Assembly: GCF_009690845.1 (NCBI RefSeq)
Contig: NZ_VWSJ01000012.1
Location: forward strand, 1 to 64,000
Length of the DNA: 64,000 bases
Reading direction: 5' to 3'
From: Campylobacter portucalensis
GTDB lineage: Bacteria; Campylobacterota; Campylobacteria; Campylobacterales; Campylobacteraceae
Shown: piece by piece, positions 55,363 through 64,000 of the stretch
How positions within the stretch are numbered: the first letter of the stretch is position 1
Layout: each line of letters begins with the position of its first letter
Notes under the pieces: generated by a model
What the model was told of the DNA's origin: nothing
The model's database searches: none
Seen by the model: only the letters and a program-made list of their open reading frames with translations
Made by a program: the position numbers and the translations under genes

Positions 55363-55959
55363 TTATAATTTATCAGCATTTTCTCCAAGATATTCTGCAA
55401 CACCTTCTGGGTTAGCTTTCATTCCTTTATCGCCTTTATTCCATCCAGCTGGACATACAACGCCATTTTCATTTGTAAAAATCATAGTATCAACCATTCT
55501 AATCATCTCATCGATATTTCTTCCAAGAGCGTCATCGTTTAAAACCATATGTCTAACAGTGCCATCTTTATCTAGTAAAAATGAGCCTCTTAAAGCTACT
55601 GCATCAGCGTATAAAACATCAAAATCTCTTGAGATTTGTTTTGTTATATCTGCAACCAACGGATATTTTACTTGACCAATACCACCTTGATTTACTGGAG
55701 TGTTTTTCCATGCAAGATGTGAAAACTCATTATCAGTACTAATTCCAATAACTTCAATTCCTCTATCTTTAAAGTCTTGATATCTATGATCAAAAGCAAT
55801 TATTTCACTAGGGCAAACAAATGTAAAATCTTTTGGATAAAAAAATACTACCGCTCCATTTGTACCTAAATTTTTATAGAGGTTAAAATCCTCAACTATT
55901 TGATTGTTTCCCAATACCGCTGTAGCTGTAAAATCAGGTGCTTTTTTTGTTACTAACAT
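55363..55959 (-). CDS. ahpC: Alkyl hydroperoxide reductase / 2-Cys peroxiredoxin
   Basis: This 198 aa peroxiredoxin reduces hydrogen peroxide and organic peroxides. The peroxidatic Cys is C49 in DFTFVCPSE and the resolving Cys is C169 in NGVVCPAGW. It is divergent from the ferredoxin gene, with a likely Fur/PerR-type operator at 55971-55983. The same neighbours occur in C. jejuni. Confidence 0.95.
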   Translation of the reverse strand: MLVTKKAPDFTATAVLGNNQIVEDFNLYKNLGTNGAVVFFYPKDFTFVCPSEIIAFDHRYQDFKDRGIEVIGISTDNEFSHLAWKNTPVNQGGIGQVKYPLVADITKQISRDFDVLYADAVALRGSFLLDKDGTVRHMVLNDDALGRNIDEMIRMVDTMIFTNENGVVCPAGWNKGDKGMKANPEGVAEYLGENADKL

Positions 55960-55970
55960 ATTTTCTCCTT

Positions 55971-55983
55971 AATAATAATTATT
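55971..55983 (-). promoter_or_regulatory. Candidate PerR/Fur-type operator of ahpC
   Basis: AATAATAATTATT is a 13 bp palindrome lying just before the ahpC ribosome site. A TATAAT for ahpC is found on the minus strand at 55992-55997, so the palindrome would overlap the transcription start. Confidence 0.5.
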
Positions 55984-56139
55984 GTTTGAGAATTATATAT
56001 ACTTATTTTTAATCAAAAATAAATTATTACCATTTTTTGTAATATTAAAAAATAAAATTTTAAATTTATATCTTTATTATTATTTAAACTCAATTATGAT
56101 AAAATACCATCTCATTTATCATAAAAACGAGGAGAAATT

Positions 56140-56424
56140 ATGGCAGTTTTAATTACTGATATTTGTATAAGTTGTGGATCCTGTATAGATGAGTGTCCAG
56201 TTGAAGCTATTGTAGATGATAGTGAGAATCCAGCTGGAGAAGATATTTATTATGTTTATGCCAATAAGTGCGTAGAATGCGTGGGACATAATGATGAACC
56301 AGCCTGTGCTACAGCCTGTCCAACTGATGGCTGTATCGTGTGGAGTGATATTGTTAGTGGCAAACCAAGCAGAAATGAAATAGCATTAGATCTAAGAAAT
56401 GGCGATACACCAGTGGTTGTATAA
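56140..56424 (+). CDS. fdxA: Ferredoxin with two 4Fe-4S clusters
   Basis: This 94 aa ferredoxin carries CISCGSCIDECP and later CVECVGHNDEPACATACP, the ligands of two 4Fe-4S clusters. It is an electron carrier, co-located with ahpC as in C. jejuni, where FdxA helps aerotolerance. A ribosome site GAGGAG precedes the ATG. Confidence 0.93.
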   Translation: MAVLITDICISCGSCIDECPVEAIVDDSENPAGEDIYYVYANKCVECVGHNDEPACATACPTDGCIVWSDIVSGKPSRNEIALDLRNGDTPVVV

Positions 56425-56429
56425 AATTT

Positions 56430-56460
56430 AGCCCAAAATTTTGGGCTTTTATCTTTTTTT
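56430..56460 (+). terminator. Intrinsic terminator after the ferredoxin gene
   Basis: AGCCCAAAATTTTGGGCT (56430-56447) is a perfect 18-base palindrome followed by TTTATCTTTTTTT. Confidence 0.9.
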
Positions 56461-56524
56461 AACATTAAATTTGATATACTCACTCTCTTGATATTATTTT
56501 ACATTAAATTTTAAGGAGTTTTTT

Positions 56525-56938
56525 GTGCAACAAACTTTATCTATTATCAAACCAGATGCAGTAAAAAAAGGCGTTGTAGGTAAAATTATCGATAGATTTG
56601 AAAGCAATGGCTTAAGAATTGCTGCTACTAAAAAATTATGGTTAAGCAAATGTGAAGCAAGTAAATTTTATGCAGTTCATAAAGATAGACCATTTTTTAA
56701 TGATTTAGTTGAATTTATGACAAGTGGTCCTGTTGTGGTTATGGTTTTAGAAGGAGAAAATGCTGTCGTTAAAAATAGGGAGTTAATGGGTGCAACAGAT
56801 CCAAAACAAGCAGAAAAAGGCACAATAAGGGCTGATTTTGCAGATAGCATTGATGCAAATGCAATTCATGGAAGTGATAGTATAGAAAATGCAAACATTG
56901 AGATAGCATTTTTCTTTTCAAAGAGAGAAATTTTATAA
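56525..56938 (+). CDS. ndk: Nucleoside diphosphate kinase
   Basis: The 137 aa enzyme transfers phosphate between nucleoside di- and triphosphates. [19 protein letters not shown] and the active-site histidine in NAIHGSDS are present. Translation starts at GTG with AAGGAG before it. It begins a five-gene row ending with fabH. Confidence 0.97.
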   Translation: MQQTLSIIKPDAVKKGVVGKIIDRFESNGLRIAATKKLWLSKCEASKFYAVHKDRPFFNDLVEFMTSGPVVVMVLEGENAVVKNRELMGATDPKQAEKGTIRADFADSIDANAIHGSDSIENANIEIAFFFSKREIL

Positions 56939-56942
56939 AACT

Positions 56943-57281
56943 TTGAAGATATCTTTCTCAAAAATCAACAATCTTCCTTTTTCTATAGAAAGAGATGAAC
57001 TTAATTTTAGCGGATACTTGCTGAAAAAATCTCAAAATTTAGTAGATTTAAATGGAAAGATAGTTGGTAAAATAACTCATCAATGTGATAGATGTGGAGA
57101 TGAAATTTTTCTAAATTTAAATGAAAGGGTAAATTTAGTTTTAAGTGATGGAATTTACAAATCAGAAATTTTAGAAGATGTGATTGAATTTTTTGATGGA
57201 GAGATTGATTTAAAAGAAGTTTTAAATAGCGAGATAGAGCTTTTAAAAAGCGACTATTTTTATTGTGAAAAATGTAAATAA
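56943..57281 (+). CDS. YceD-like (DUF177) protein
   Basis: This 112 aa protein starts at TTG, 4 bases after ndk. It has [12 protein letters not shown] and C-terminal CEKCK, two CxxC pairs, and the YceD pattern. YceD genes regularly precede rpmF; the protein is linked to 23S rRNA maturation in plants and some bacteria. Confidence 0.85.
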   Translation: MKISFSKINNLPFSIERDELNFSGYLLKKSQNLVDLNGKIVGKITHQCDRCGDEIFLNLNERVNLVLSDGIYKSEILEDVIEFFDGEIDLKEVLNSEIELLKSDYFYCEKCK

Positions 57282-57301
57282 ATTTTATAAAGGAGAAAAT
57301 T

Positions 57302-57448
57302 ATGGCAGTTCCAAAGAGAAGAGTTAGCAAAACTCGTGCAGCAAAAAGAAGAACACACTACAAAGTTACACTTCCAATTCCTGTAAAAGACAAAGATGGT
57401 AGCTGGAAAATACCACACCGCATAAATAAAACAACTGGCGAATACTAA
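57302..57448 (+). CDS. rpmF: Ribosomal protein L32
   Basis: The 48 aa product begins [20 protein letters not shown] and is rich in basic residues, as expected for L32. A ribosome site AAAGGAG is present, and its stop overlaps the plsX start by one base. Confidence 0.97.
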   Translation: MAVPKRRVSKTRAAKRRTHYKVTLPIPVKDKDGSWKIPHRINKTTGEY

Positions 57449-58446
57449 TGACTAAAATAGCAATAGATGCTATGGGCGGAGACTTTGGTTGCGAACCAAT
57501 CATACAAGGCGTGATACAAGCTCTAAAAGAGTGTGAATTCCACGCTTATTTGGTTGGTGATGAAAAGATTATGGGTCCATTTATACCTACTGAATTTAAA
57601 GAAAAAATAACTCTCATTCAAGCAGATGAAATATTTGAAATGAAAGAGGGAGCTACTGATGTTTTAAAGAAGAAAGATACTAGTATTTTTAAAGCGATAG
57701 ATTTAGTAAGAGATGGAATTTGTGAAGCTATTGTTTCGGCTGGACATAGTGGTGCTACTATGAGTTTGGCAACTCTAAGAATAGGAAGATTAAAAAATGT
57801 CTTAAGACCTGCTATTGCTACCTTAATGCCAAATTCAAAATCTGGCAGAACCTTAGTTTTAGATGTTGGAGCAAATGTTGATTGCAAGAGTGAGCATCTG
57901 TTTCAGTTTGGAGTTATGGGCGAGGCATATGCTAAATCTATAATGAGTATCAAAAGCCCAAGGATTGGTATATTATCAAATGGCGAAGAGGATTCTAAGG
58001 GTGATGAAATTACAAAATCAGCACATAAATTACTCAAAAATTTACCAACTTTTATAGGAAATTGCGAAGGTAGTGAAATTTTTGATGGAAGTGTTGATGT
58101 AGCTATTTGCGATGGGTTTGTGGGCAATATCGTGCTAAAAGCAAGTGAAGGTGTTGCATCTGCAGTTACAAATTTAATCAAAAAAGAAGTTAAAAAGTCA
58201 ATAGTTGCCATACTGGGTGTAACTTTAATGAAAAGTGTTTTTAAAAAAGTTAAAAAAAATATAGATTACGATGAGTATGGTGGAGCACCGCTTTTAGGTG
58301 TTAAAAAATGCACTATTATAAGCCATGGAAAGAGTAGCCCTAAGGCTATAAAAAATGCTATATTTCAAGCACTGAAATTTTCAAATTCTAATATTTATGA
58401 AAATATAGAAAACGAACTTGGAAAATTTAAAAATTTACAAGGTTAA
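57448..58446 (+). CDS. plsX: Phosphate acyltransferase PlsX
   Basis: This 332 aa enzyme makes acyl-phosphate from acyl-ACP for phospholipid synthesis. It shows the N-terminal [20 protein letters not shown], the [18 protein letters not shown] region and [14 protein letters not shown]. It follows rpmF with a one-base overlap and precedes fabH by 2 bases. Confidence 0.97.
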   Translation: MTKIAIDAMGGDFGCEPIIQGVIQALKECEFHAYLVGDEKIMGPFIPTEFKEKITLIQADEIFEMKEGATDVLKKKDTSIFKAIDLVRDGICEAIVSAGHSGATMSLATLRIGRLKNVLRPAIATLMPNSKSGRTLVLDVGANVDCKSEHLFQFGVMGEAYAKSIMSIKSPRIGILSNGEEDSKGDEITKSAHKLLKNLPTFIGNCEGSEIFDGSVDVAICDGFVGNIVLKASEGVASAVTNLIKKEVKKSIVAILGVTLMKSVFKKVKKNIDYDEYGGAPLLGVKKCTIISHGKSSPKAIKNAIFQALKFSNSNIYENIENELGKFKNLQG

Positions 58447-58448
58447 AA

Positions 58449-59444
58449 ATGTCAATCAAAGCCTCTTTAATATCCATATCAGCGTATGTTCCTGATTTAC
58501 TATTATCAAATCAAGATTTAGAAAGAATGGTAGAAACTAGCGATGAGTGGATAGTAAAAAGAACAGGGATTAAAACTCGCTATATAGCAAATAAAAACGA
58601 ATCAACAAGTGATCTAGGATATAAAGCAGCAAAGTTAGCAATAAAAAGATCAAATTTAAACGTTGATGATATTGACTGCATAATTTGTGCTACGATTTCA
58701 CCAGATCATTTATGTATGCCATCAACTGCTTGCAAAATAGCCCATAAATTGGGTATTTATGGTATTACTGCGTTTGATATAAGTGCAGCTTGCACAGGAT
58801 TTATATATTTACTAGAAATAGCTAAATCATTTATACAAAGTGGTCTTAAAAAAAATATATTGATAATTGGTGCTGAAAAATTAAGCTCAATCGTAAATTG
58901 GAATGATAGAAGCACTTGCATTTTATTTGGAGATGGTGCTGGAGCTGCTGTAATTTCGGCTTCAAAAGATGAAAATTTTATAATTGACACTCACACTGCA
59001 AGCGATGGGAGTAAAAATGATTTATTGATAACACCAGGATGCGGCTCGGCAAATCCTGCAAATTTAGAAAATTTATCGCAAAATTTGCAATTTATTCATA
59101 TGAAAGGAAATGAAGTTTTTAGAATAGCTGTCAATACTTTAAGCAAAGATGTCGAAGATATACTCAAAAAAAATCAAATTTCAAGCAAAGATATCGATTT
59201 ATTCATACCTCATCAAGCAAATTTAAGAATAATTAATGCTGTGAAACAAAAATTAAATTTAAAAGATGAACAATGTATAATTACTGTTGATAGATTTGGA
59301 AATACAAGCTCTGCATCCATACCAATGGCAATGAATTTTGCATATGAAAATAATAAACTTAAAAATGGAGATTTAATGCTTCTTGACGCTTTTGGTGGTG
59401 GCTTTACATGGGGGTCAGCTCTTCTTAAATTTGGTGGAAAGTAA
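58449..59444 (+). CDS. fabH: 3-oxoacyl-ACP synthase III (KAS III)
   Basis: This 331 aa condensing enzyme starts fatty acid synthesis from acetyl-CoA and malonyl-ACP. The catalytic triad is visible: Cys in SAACTGF (about residue 115), His in PHQANLRI (~254) and Asn in GNTSSAS (~284). It is the last gene of the chromosomal row. Confidence 0.97.
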   Translation: MSIKASLISISAYVPDLLLSNQDLERMVETSDEWIVKRTGIKTRYIANKNESTSDLGYKAAKLAIKRSNLNVDDIDCIICATISPDHLCMPSTACKIAHKLGIYGITAFDISAACTGFIYLLEIAKSFIQSGLKKNILIIGAEKLSSIVNWNDRSTCILFGDGAGAAVISASKDENFIIDTHTASDGSKNDLLITPGCGSANPANLENLSQNLQFIHMKGNEVFRIAVNTLSKDVEDILKKNQISSKDIDLFIPHQANLRIINAVKQKLNLKDEQCIITVDRFGNTSSASIPMAMNFAYENNKLKNGDLMLLDAFGGGFTWGSALLKFGGK

Positions 59445-60651
59445 ATTGATATAATTAAAATCCTGTATTTTTAAAACACTCTATTTTAAAAATATATTAC
59501 CATCAAAAAAAACGTAAATAGAGGTTTAAGAGATTGTTAAATTTTCAGTCTAGAATTGAGCATTAATAAAAATTAACAAATACCAATAAATTTAATGTAA
59601 CTCATAGATTTATTATCAATAAAATACTTATTTAAATTTTATAGCTAATGAATTAAATTATCATATTACATACATAATAAATACTATTTTAAAAAAGTAA
59701 GTATGTTGTTTCTAAAATTTAAACGATTAAGATTTAATTTTATTATAAATTTTTTATTATTTCTAAATTCTATATCTATTTAAAAAGTTTATAATAGTAG
59801 AATTTTTAAAAATATCAATAAACATAAAATCCAAAAGATATAATTTTTAATCTAGCGACTTTAAATTACGTATTCATATCTTTTTAAATCATATTTTGCA
59901 AACTAATCTCTTATTTTAGATTAATAAATTAAAAAAACGCAACTACTTTTTAAGCAATATTGGCAGCATTTTGTACATAAATTGTTTATTAAATTCGCAC
60001 TCTTTTGGATGAAAAATTGTATTTTAGTTATTAAATTTAGTAAATATTTTTGCAATACTCCGCAAAAAATTTATGCAAAATCGCCTTTTTGTAGCCCATT
60101 AAAGCAAATATCTGTTTTTATGATTTTGATTAAAATTTATTATTTATAGCAAGTATTCAAACAAACCTCTCAAATTTAACTATATTTTTTACAGCTATAA
60201 AAAACAAAGAATCTGCTTTTTAATATTATATTTTGCAGCAAAGTTATAGTAATAACTCTCTTGATTTTCAGGATTGATGTATTTTTAGACAGTATTCATA
60301 AAACTTTAAAAAATTTCAGTACTTCTAGGCAAATTTTTTCTAAAATATTTTTTTATTTATCATAGCTCTTTAAAATTTTTATTAATTTTTTAAAAATAAA
60401 AAGCACAACTTTTTATTTTATTTTTGAAATTTGTTAAAATTTTAAAAATCATCACTTTTTTAAGTTTTATTTATCGTATTTTTGGGCATTTAAGCCCTTT
60501 AAAATTGATAAAACTTAAAAAAATGATATATATATATGGGGTTATCCTGCCTTGCTTCTGCTTTTATCTTTTTTTAATTTTTACTACGCTAAGATTTTTT
60601 ACAAATAAATTTTTTGTTTTAAATTTCTATTTTATTTTTTGGAGAATTTTT
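59445..60651. other. Long gene-free interval before the relaxase
   Basis: No convincing gene is found. It is very AT-rich and probably marks the boundary between chromosome and the next mobile element. The frame open from 60424 upstream of the relaxase encodes only a hydrophobic, low-complexity stretch and is not needed for translation. An oriT would be expected near here, but I could not identify one. Confidence 0.4.
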
Positions 60652-62277
60652 TTGAGTAGTATTGATTGGAATAAATATTTTGATGAGTTAAAAGCTATTA
60701 AAGCTGGTAGAACTAAATTTACAAAATCAGAGCATAAAAATATATCTTTTGGAAGTGGTGGCGGATTTTCTAGAACTCATATAAATTTTTCAAAAAATAA
60801 ATTTTCTAAGCAATCAGTTATTAAAATGATTTCAAATTTACCAAAAGATTCTATTAAAAGATGTATTGATTACACAATTAAAAATTCACTTGATGGCTAT
60901 GCTATAAATGAAAAAGAAGAAAGGGTAAGCAGTGAAGAAGTTATGGCTGAGTGGAAGAAAGATTTTGGAACAAATAAAAACTCAAAAGATGCGTGGCATT
61001 TAATGTTTTCTATAAAAGAGTCTTGCAGTAATAAAAGAACTTTAAAAGCTTTGCAAGATAGTGTTAAGAGTGTTCTTGGATCAAATTTTGCAGGACATAA
61101 ATATGCTATGGTGCTTCACACTCATCAAAACAATCCCCATGTGCATGTTGTCTTAAATAAAAGAAATCAATTTACAAATAAAAAAATTCACTTTGACAGT
61201 AAAGATGAAATTAGAAATTTTTTTGATGATACTAGATCAAATTTTGCTTACGCTTTATCTGCTCGTGGGTTTAAATATGAAAATAAAAACTTTTTACAAA
61301 AGGATTTAAAACGTGAATTTAATCATATAAAATCTAATATCAAACTTGAAGTTGATGATTATACAGCTAAAGATAAAATTAATAACTATTATGATAAAAA
61401 GCAAGATATCAATAAAGAAAAATATAAAGCTACTACTAGCCGAATTGAGGTTATGAACGATGAACTTGAAAGGCTAAAAAAAGCCAATAAAGAGCTTTTA
61501 GATTTGTTTTTGCAATACTCTAAAAAAAGAAATAAAAAAGCCTTTAAATTTGCAAAAGAGTTAAAACAGAGTAATAAAATTATAAAAGAAAAAAGCATTA
61601 AAATTTTAGCTGAGATTAAAAAAATAAATAAATTATCTTATGAAGCTACTAGGCTTAATGAGATGAAATTAGAAAATTATAAAGATAGATCAAATGCCCT
61701 TATATTGCTTGAAAATTTTAACCATAGCTATAACCAGCTTCATCCTAAAAATAAAGGAGCTAGTAAGGCTGACTGGCAAAATCATAAAAAAGTTAAAAGA
61801 GCTATTGCTGTGCTTCGCAATCAAAAAGACGATAATGCTATAAAATACTTTGATGATAGCTTGGTGATTACTCGTATGTTAGGATCCAATGAGAGCCTTT
61901 TTAAACTTGGTAAAAAGCTTGACATAATAGATAAAAATTTATATATTTTAGAGCACTCTGGTCTTGGGATTGATGAAGCAAAAGAGTATAAAAAAAGGCT
62001 TAATGACAACAAAGAATTTCTTGCTGAAGTGTGTCATAAAAGGTTTGATTATGTGGCTACAAAGCTTTTAAAAGATGAAAATTTAAAAGGGGATGAGTTT
62101 TTATTTAAAGAGTATTTTAAAGGCGTAGAAATTCTAAATTTAAAGCCAAATGAAAGGCTTTTAAAAATCAAAAAAGAAGCAGATTTAAAAGCTAAATTTA
62201 GTAAAAGTCCTAAGGTAAAGAAAGATAAATCAAAAAATTATAACTTAGATAAAAATATGGTTAAAGGTAGAGTTTAG
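60652..62277 (+). CDS. Mobilisation relaxase (MobA/VirD2-like)
   Basis: A TTG at 60652 with GGAGA 7 bases before it gives a 541 aa protein starting SSIDWNKYFDELKAIKAGRT. The relaxase fold is marked by CIDYTIKNSLDGYAINEKE (probable catalytic Tyr) and the metal-binding histidines in HTHQNNPHVHVVLN. A long basic coiled coil fills the C-terminal half. It should nick oriT and pilot DNA of a mobilisable element. It is intact, unlike the relic at 43811. Confidence 0.88.
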   Translation: MSSIDWNKYFDELKAIKAGRTKFTKSEHKNISFGSGGGFSRTHINFSKNKFSKQSVIKMISNLPKDSIKRCIDYTIKNSLDGYAINEKEERVSSEEVMAEWKKDFGTNKNSKDAWHLMFSIKESCSNKRTLKALQDSVKSVLGSNFAGHKYAMVLHTHQNNPHVHVVLNKRNQFTNKKIHFDSKDEIRNFFDDTRSNFAYALSARGFKYENKNFLQKDLKREFNHIKSNIKLEVDDYTAKDKINNYYDKKQDINKEKYKATTSRIEVMNDELERLKKANKELLDLFLQYSKKRNKKAFKFAKELKQSNKIIKEKSIKILAEIKKINKLSYEATRLNEMKLENYKDRSNALILLENFNHSYNQLHPKNKGASKADWQNHKKVKRAIAVLRNQKDDNAIKYFDDSLVITRMLGSNESLFKLGKKLDIIDKNLYILEHSGLGIDEAKEYKKRLNDNKEFLAEVCHKRFDYVATKLLKDENLKGDEFLFKEYFKGVEILNLKPNERLLKIKKEADLKAKFSKSPKVKKDKSKNYNLDKNMVKGRV

Positions 62278-62293
62278 TTTTCCCTTTTAAAAT

Positions 62294-62850
62294 TTATTTT
62301 AAATTTTGCTTTGAGTTTTCTTTTATGATATTTTTTATTTTTTTAGAATATTCTTTGTCTAGCTTAATATCTTGTTCTTGCAAGATCTCGTATTCTTTTT
62401 TGATATTTTTAATAAGATTATTTTTTGCTTCTGGCATTAAAATATCTTGTTTTTTTACGAAATAATCAACATTTTTTTCTAAATTTTGACATAGTTCTTT
62501 TTTGGTTTCTTTTAAGACTTCTTGTATATTCTTTTTAAATTTTGGAAGATTGTTTCGTATGGCGTCTTCTATAATTTCATTTTCTATATTATCATAATCG
62601 TGCGAAGAGTAGTTTCTAACACGCCTTAATCCATTTAAATCATCCTTATTAATTTTATCTAAAACACCATACTCTTGATCTTTTTCTAGCTTTTCAAACT
62701 GTTGATAAATCACATCAAAATATTTCATTATGGCAGGTTTTAAGATTTATTTATCTTCTAAGGCTTTTTCACTCCTTTTAAACTGCAAATTTTTTCTATC
62801 TCTTCTATTTTTTCTATACTCGTTTGCAATCTACGGATAGCTTTAGACAT
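62294..62850 (-). pseudogene. hepT: HepT-type HEPN toxin, N-terminus broken
   Basis: The gene should begin at ATG 62850 (MSKAIRRLQTSIEKIEEIEK), overlapping mntA by 8 bases, but it shifts frame near 62780. A stop codon also lies in the restored frame near 62745. From 62728 the frame is open for 144 codons and includes RNYSSHDY, the HepT RX4HxY ribonuclease motif. The toxin active site therefore survives, but the complete protein cannot be made from this start. Confidence 0.7.
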
Positions 62851-63184
62851 AAATAGCTCCTTTTACTATTTTATTTTCTTTCATTTTTTGCTCTGAATAA
62901 AAATCACAAATATCAACAGATTTATTAAATTGTTTTGAAATTTGCTTTTTTAAATTTTCTAAATACTCAAGTGCTTTAAAAGCGTTTAGTCTATCTAAAA
63001 ACTCTTTTTTATCTGCTAAAACGACTATATCAATATCTGAATTTTCATCAGCATAATCTTTTGCATAGCTTCCAAATAAGCCTATTTTTTTGATTCCATC
63101 TCTATTAAGATGTGGCTTTAGCTCTGATAAGTATTTAAGTATTTCATCTTTTGTTAGAATTGAAGTTGCTGGTGTTGATGTCAT
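62843..63184 (-). CDS. mntA: MntA-type nucleotidyltransferase antitoxin
   Basis: This 113 aa protein has the minimal nucleotidyltransferase motif GSYAKDYADENSDIDIVV (GSx9-DxD). In HepT/MntA systems it adds AMP to the HepT toxin and silences it. It is intact, ends 8 bases into hepT and is a coupled pair. Confidence 0.9.
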   Translation of the reverse strand: MTSTPATSILTKDEILKYLSELKPHLNRDGIKKIGLFGSYAKDYADENSDIDIVVLADKKEFLDRLNAFKALEYLENLKKQISKQFNKSVDICDFYSEQKMKENKIVKGAIYV

Positions 63185-63255
63185 ATCTCTTTCTCTGTGT
63201 AATGTGCTTCATAGATTGAACCTATTTTTTATTATTTTATCTATAATTAATACTC

Positions 63256-63402
63256 TCATTGTTCTGTTTTAATTTCTGACATTATATCATTTATTAAATC
63301 ATCGTGGCTTATGTATTGTTTTTCTAAGCTCTTTGAATTTTTTAAATCGTTTAATGTTTCATCTGTTGGAATATTTAAACCATTTATTGTTATTGTTGTC
63401 AT
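63256..63402 (-). CDS. Small antitoxin-like protein (48 aa)
   Basis: ATG 63402 with AAGGAAGAAAG encodes MTTITINGLNIPTDETLNDL and ends ...INDIMSEIKTEQ. The start and acidic tail resemble short antitoxins of RelE-type pairs. Only broken pieces (KIGSIYEAHYTEKEI) follow between it and mntA, perhaps a lost toxin. Confidence 0.5.
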   Translation of the reverse strand: MTTITINGLNIPTDETLNDLKNSKSLEKQYISHDDLINDIMSEIKTEQ

Positions 63403-63504
63403 ATTCTTTCTTCCTTTTTTAAATATTTCCATATTTTGAACACTTAACATCTATTTCCTTTTATTTTTAATAATTATAGCATATATTGAAAAGTTATTAT
63501 AATT

Positions 63505-63620
63505 TTAAGTTTATTTGTAGTGTATATTTTAGTTTATATTTAGTGATGAATAAGTTTATATTTAAGTTATTTATATGTGTTTTATTAGTGCATATTAAGT
63601 TTATTTTTATTAAAACATAT
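63505..63620. repeat. Iteron-like repeats, ~22-23 bp period
   Basis: AGTTTAT starts at 63508, 63531, 63553 and 63598, with a weaker copy near 63576, so spacing is 23, 22, 23 and 22. Each is followed by ATTTAGTG or a close variant. Regular 22 bp direct repeats are typical of plasmid replication iterons. Confidence 0.55.
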
Positions 63621-64000
63621 AATAAGCATATAATAAAAGAATTTTAATTAATATAAAAAAACAATATAATAAATATATTATTTAAAATATTTAAAAAATA
63701 AAAAACATATAATATTTTTTCTTTACCTTTGATTTAAAAAATACACTATAGATTTTTGATAAATTCAAAATAGTAAAGCACTAATAAAAAGGGAGTAAAA
63801 GTTCATTTATTAAAATTTAATGTTTCAATATTTTACACCTAGAATTTTCTAAATTGTAGCATATTTTAAACTTTTTTCCTTTTTTAAAAAATTTATCAAT
63901 GTCTTTTACCTTGTTAGTTTGCTAAACCTTGTTAAAGTAGTTAACAAAGTGCTAGCCCCCATAAAATGGTCATTTGAGCGTCCGTTTGTTAGTTTGTTAA
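63621..64000. other. AT-rich right edge
   Basis: No gene is seen. Three related words (TTGTTAGTTTGCTAA, AGTTAACAAAGTG, TTTGTTAGTTTGTTAA) lie in the last 100 bases, possibly part of an origin or a further repeat. If the iterons at 63505 belong to an origin, a rep gene may lie beyond the window. Confidence 0.4.

Noticed and set aside
57618-58211. Minus-strand frames opposite plsX
   Set aside because: They are shadows of the well-conserved plsX frame.
59445-60423. tRNA gene or attachment site at the chromosome/element border
   Set aside because: No cloverleaf or T-loop consensus was seen, and no duplicated flanking sequence could be found by eye.
60424-60651. Upstream extension of the relaxase with a hydrophobic N-terminus
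   Set aside because: Relaxases are cytosolic, and the extension is low-complexity AT-rich DNA. The TTG at 60652 with a GGAGA ribosome site gives the expected N-terminus.

Overview
The window is AT-rich Campylobacter DNA. The best evidence is the chromosomal block at 55.3-59.4 kb. It holds ahpC, a 4Fe-4S ferredoxin, ndk, a YceD-like gene, rpmF, plsX and fabH, which is the order I recall from C. jejuni. Very low GC, TTG/GTG starts and many Campylobacter-type mobile genes agree. I cannot name the species.

Most of the window is a layered accessory region.
(1) 0-7.5 kb is a type I secretion locus. The ABC transporter and HlyD adaptor are intact, but the TolC-like outer-membrane gene and the RTX substrate survive only as frameshifted remnants. 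Two unknown membrane proteins lie between.
(2) 8.5-18 kb is a healthy defence operon: half HsdS, HsdM, RhuM-like protein, full HsdS, a four-helix membrane protein plus a ~300 aa partner that resemble the Kiwa (KwaA/KwaB) pair, HsdR and a YgjP-like metallopeptidase.
(3) 18-47 kb is a graveyard of plasmid and defence genes: methylase-helicase tail, Abi protein broken inside its HEPN motif, AlbA-like regulator, ParB-like and replication-initiator-like relics, relaxase relic, a complete but frameshifted type III restriction system (mod-res), and a DEDDh exonuclease relic. Between them sit intact genes: an AAA ATPase with a palindromic promoter, a ParA/ribbon-helix-helix partition pair and several toxin-antitoxin pairs (RelB-YoeB and RelE types).
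(4) 47.2-54.2 kb is a Mu-like prophage remnant with P2-like tail genes U, X and D on the plus strand. On the minus strand are a regulator, GemA, a MuF head protein, Com-like zinc ribbons and a Rha-type protein. It has no transposase. In its middle, four peptide genes of 24-30 codons (three hydrophobic) are interleaved with two candidate plus-strand structured RNAs.
(5) 54.4-59.4 kb is the chromosomal block.
(6) 60.6-64 kb is another mobilisable element: a MOB relaxase with a TTG start, a HepT/MntA toxin-antitoxin pair whose HepT is broken, a small antitoxin-like gene and 22-23 bp iteron-like repeats at the right edge.

A 20 bp element (core GTAGGTAATAAGTGAAAA) recurs nine times at four loci, often as inverted pairs. 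One pair lies 60 bp upstream of the replication-initiator relic, so repeated plasmid integration and decay is the simplest history. The most interesting candidates for new biology are the tiny-peptide/structured-RNA modules at 49.6-50.2 kb, the Kiwa-like pair embedded in the type I operon and the dispersed 20 bp element.
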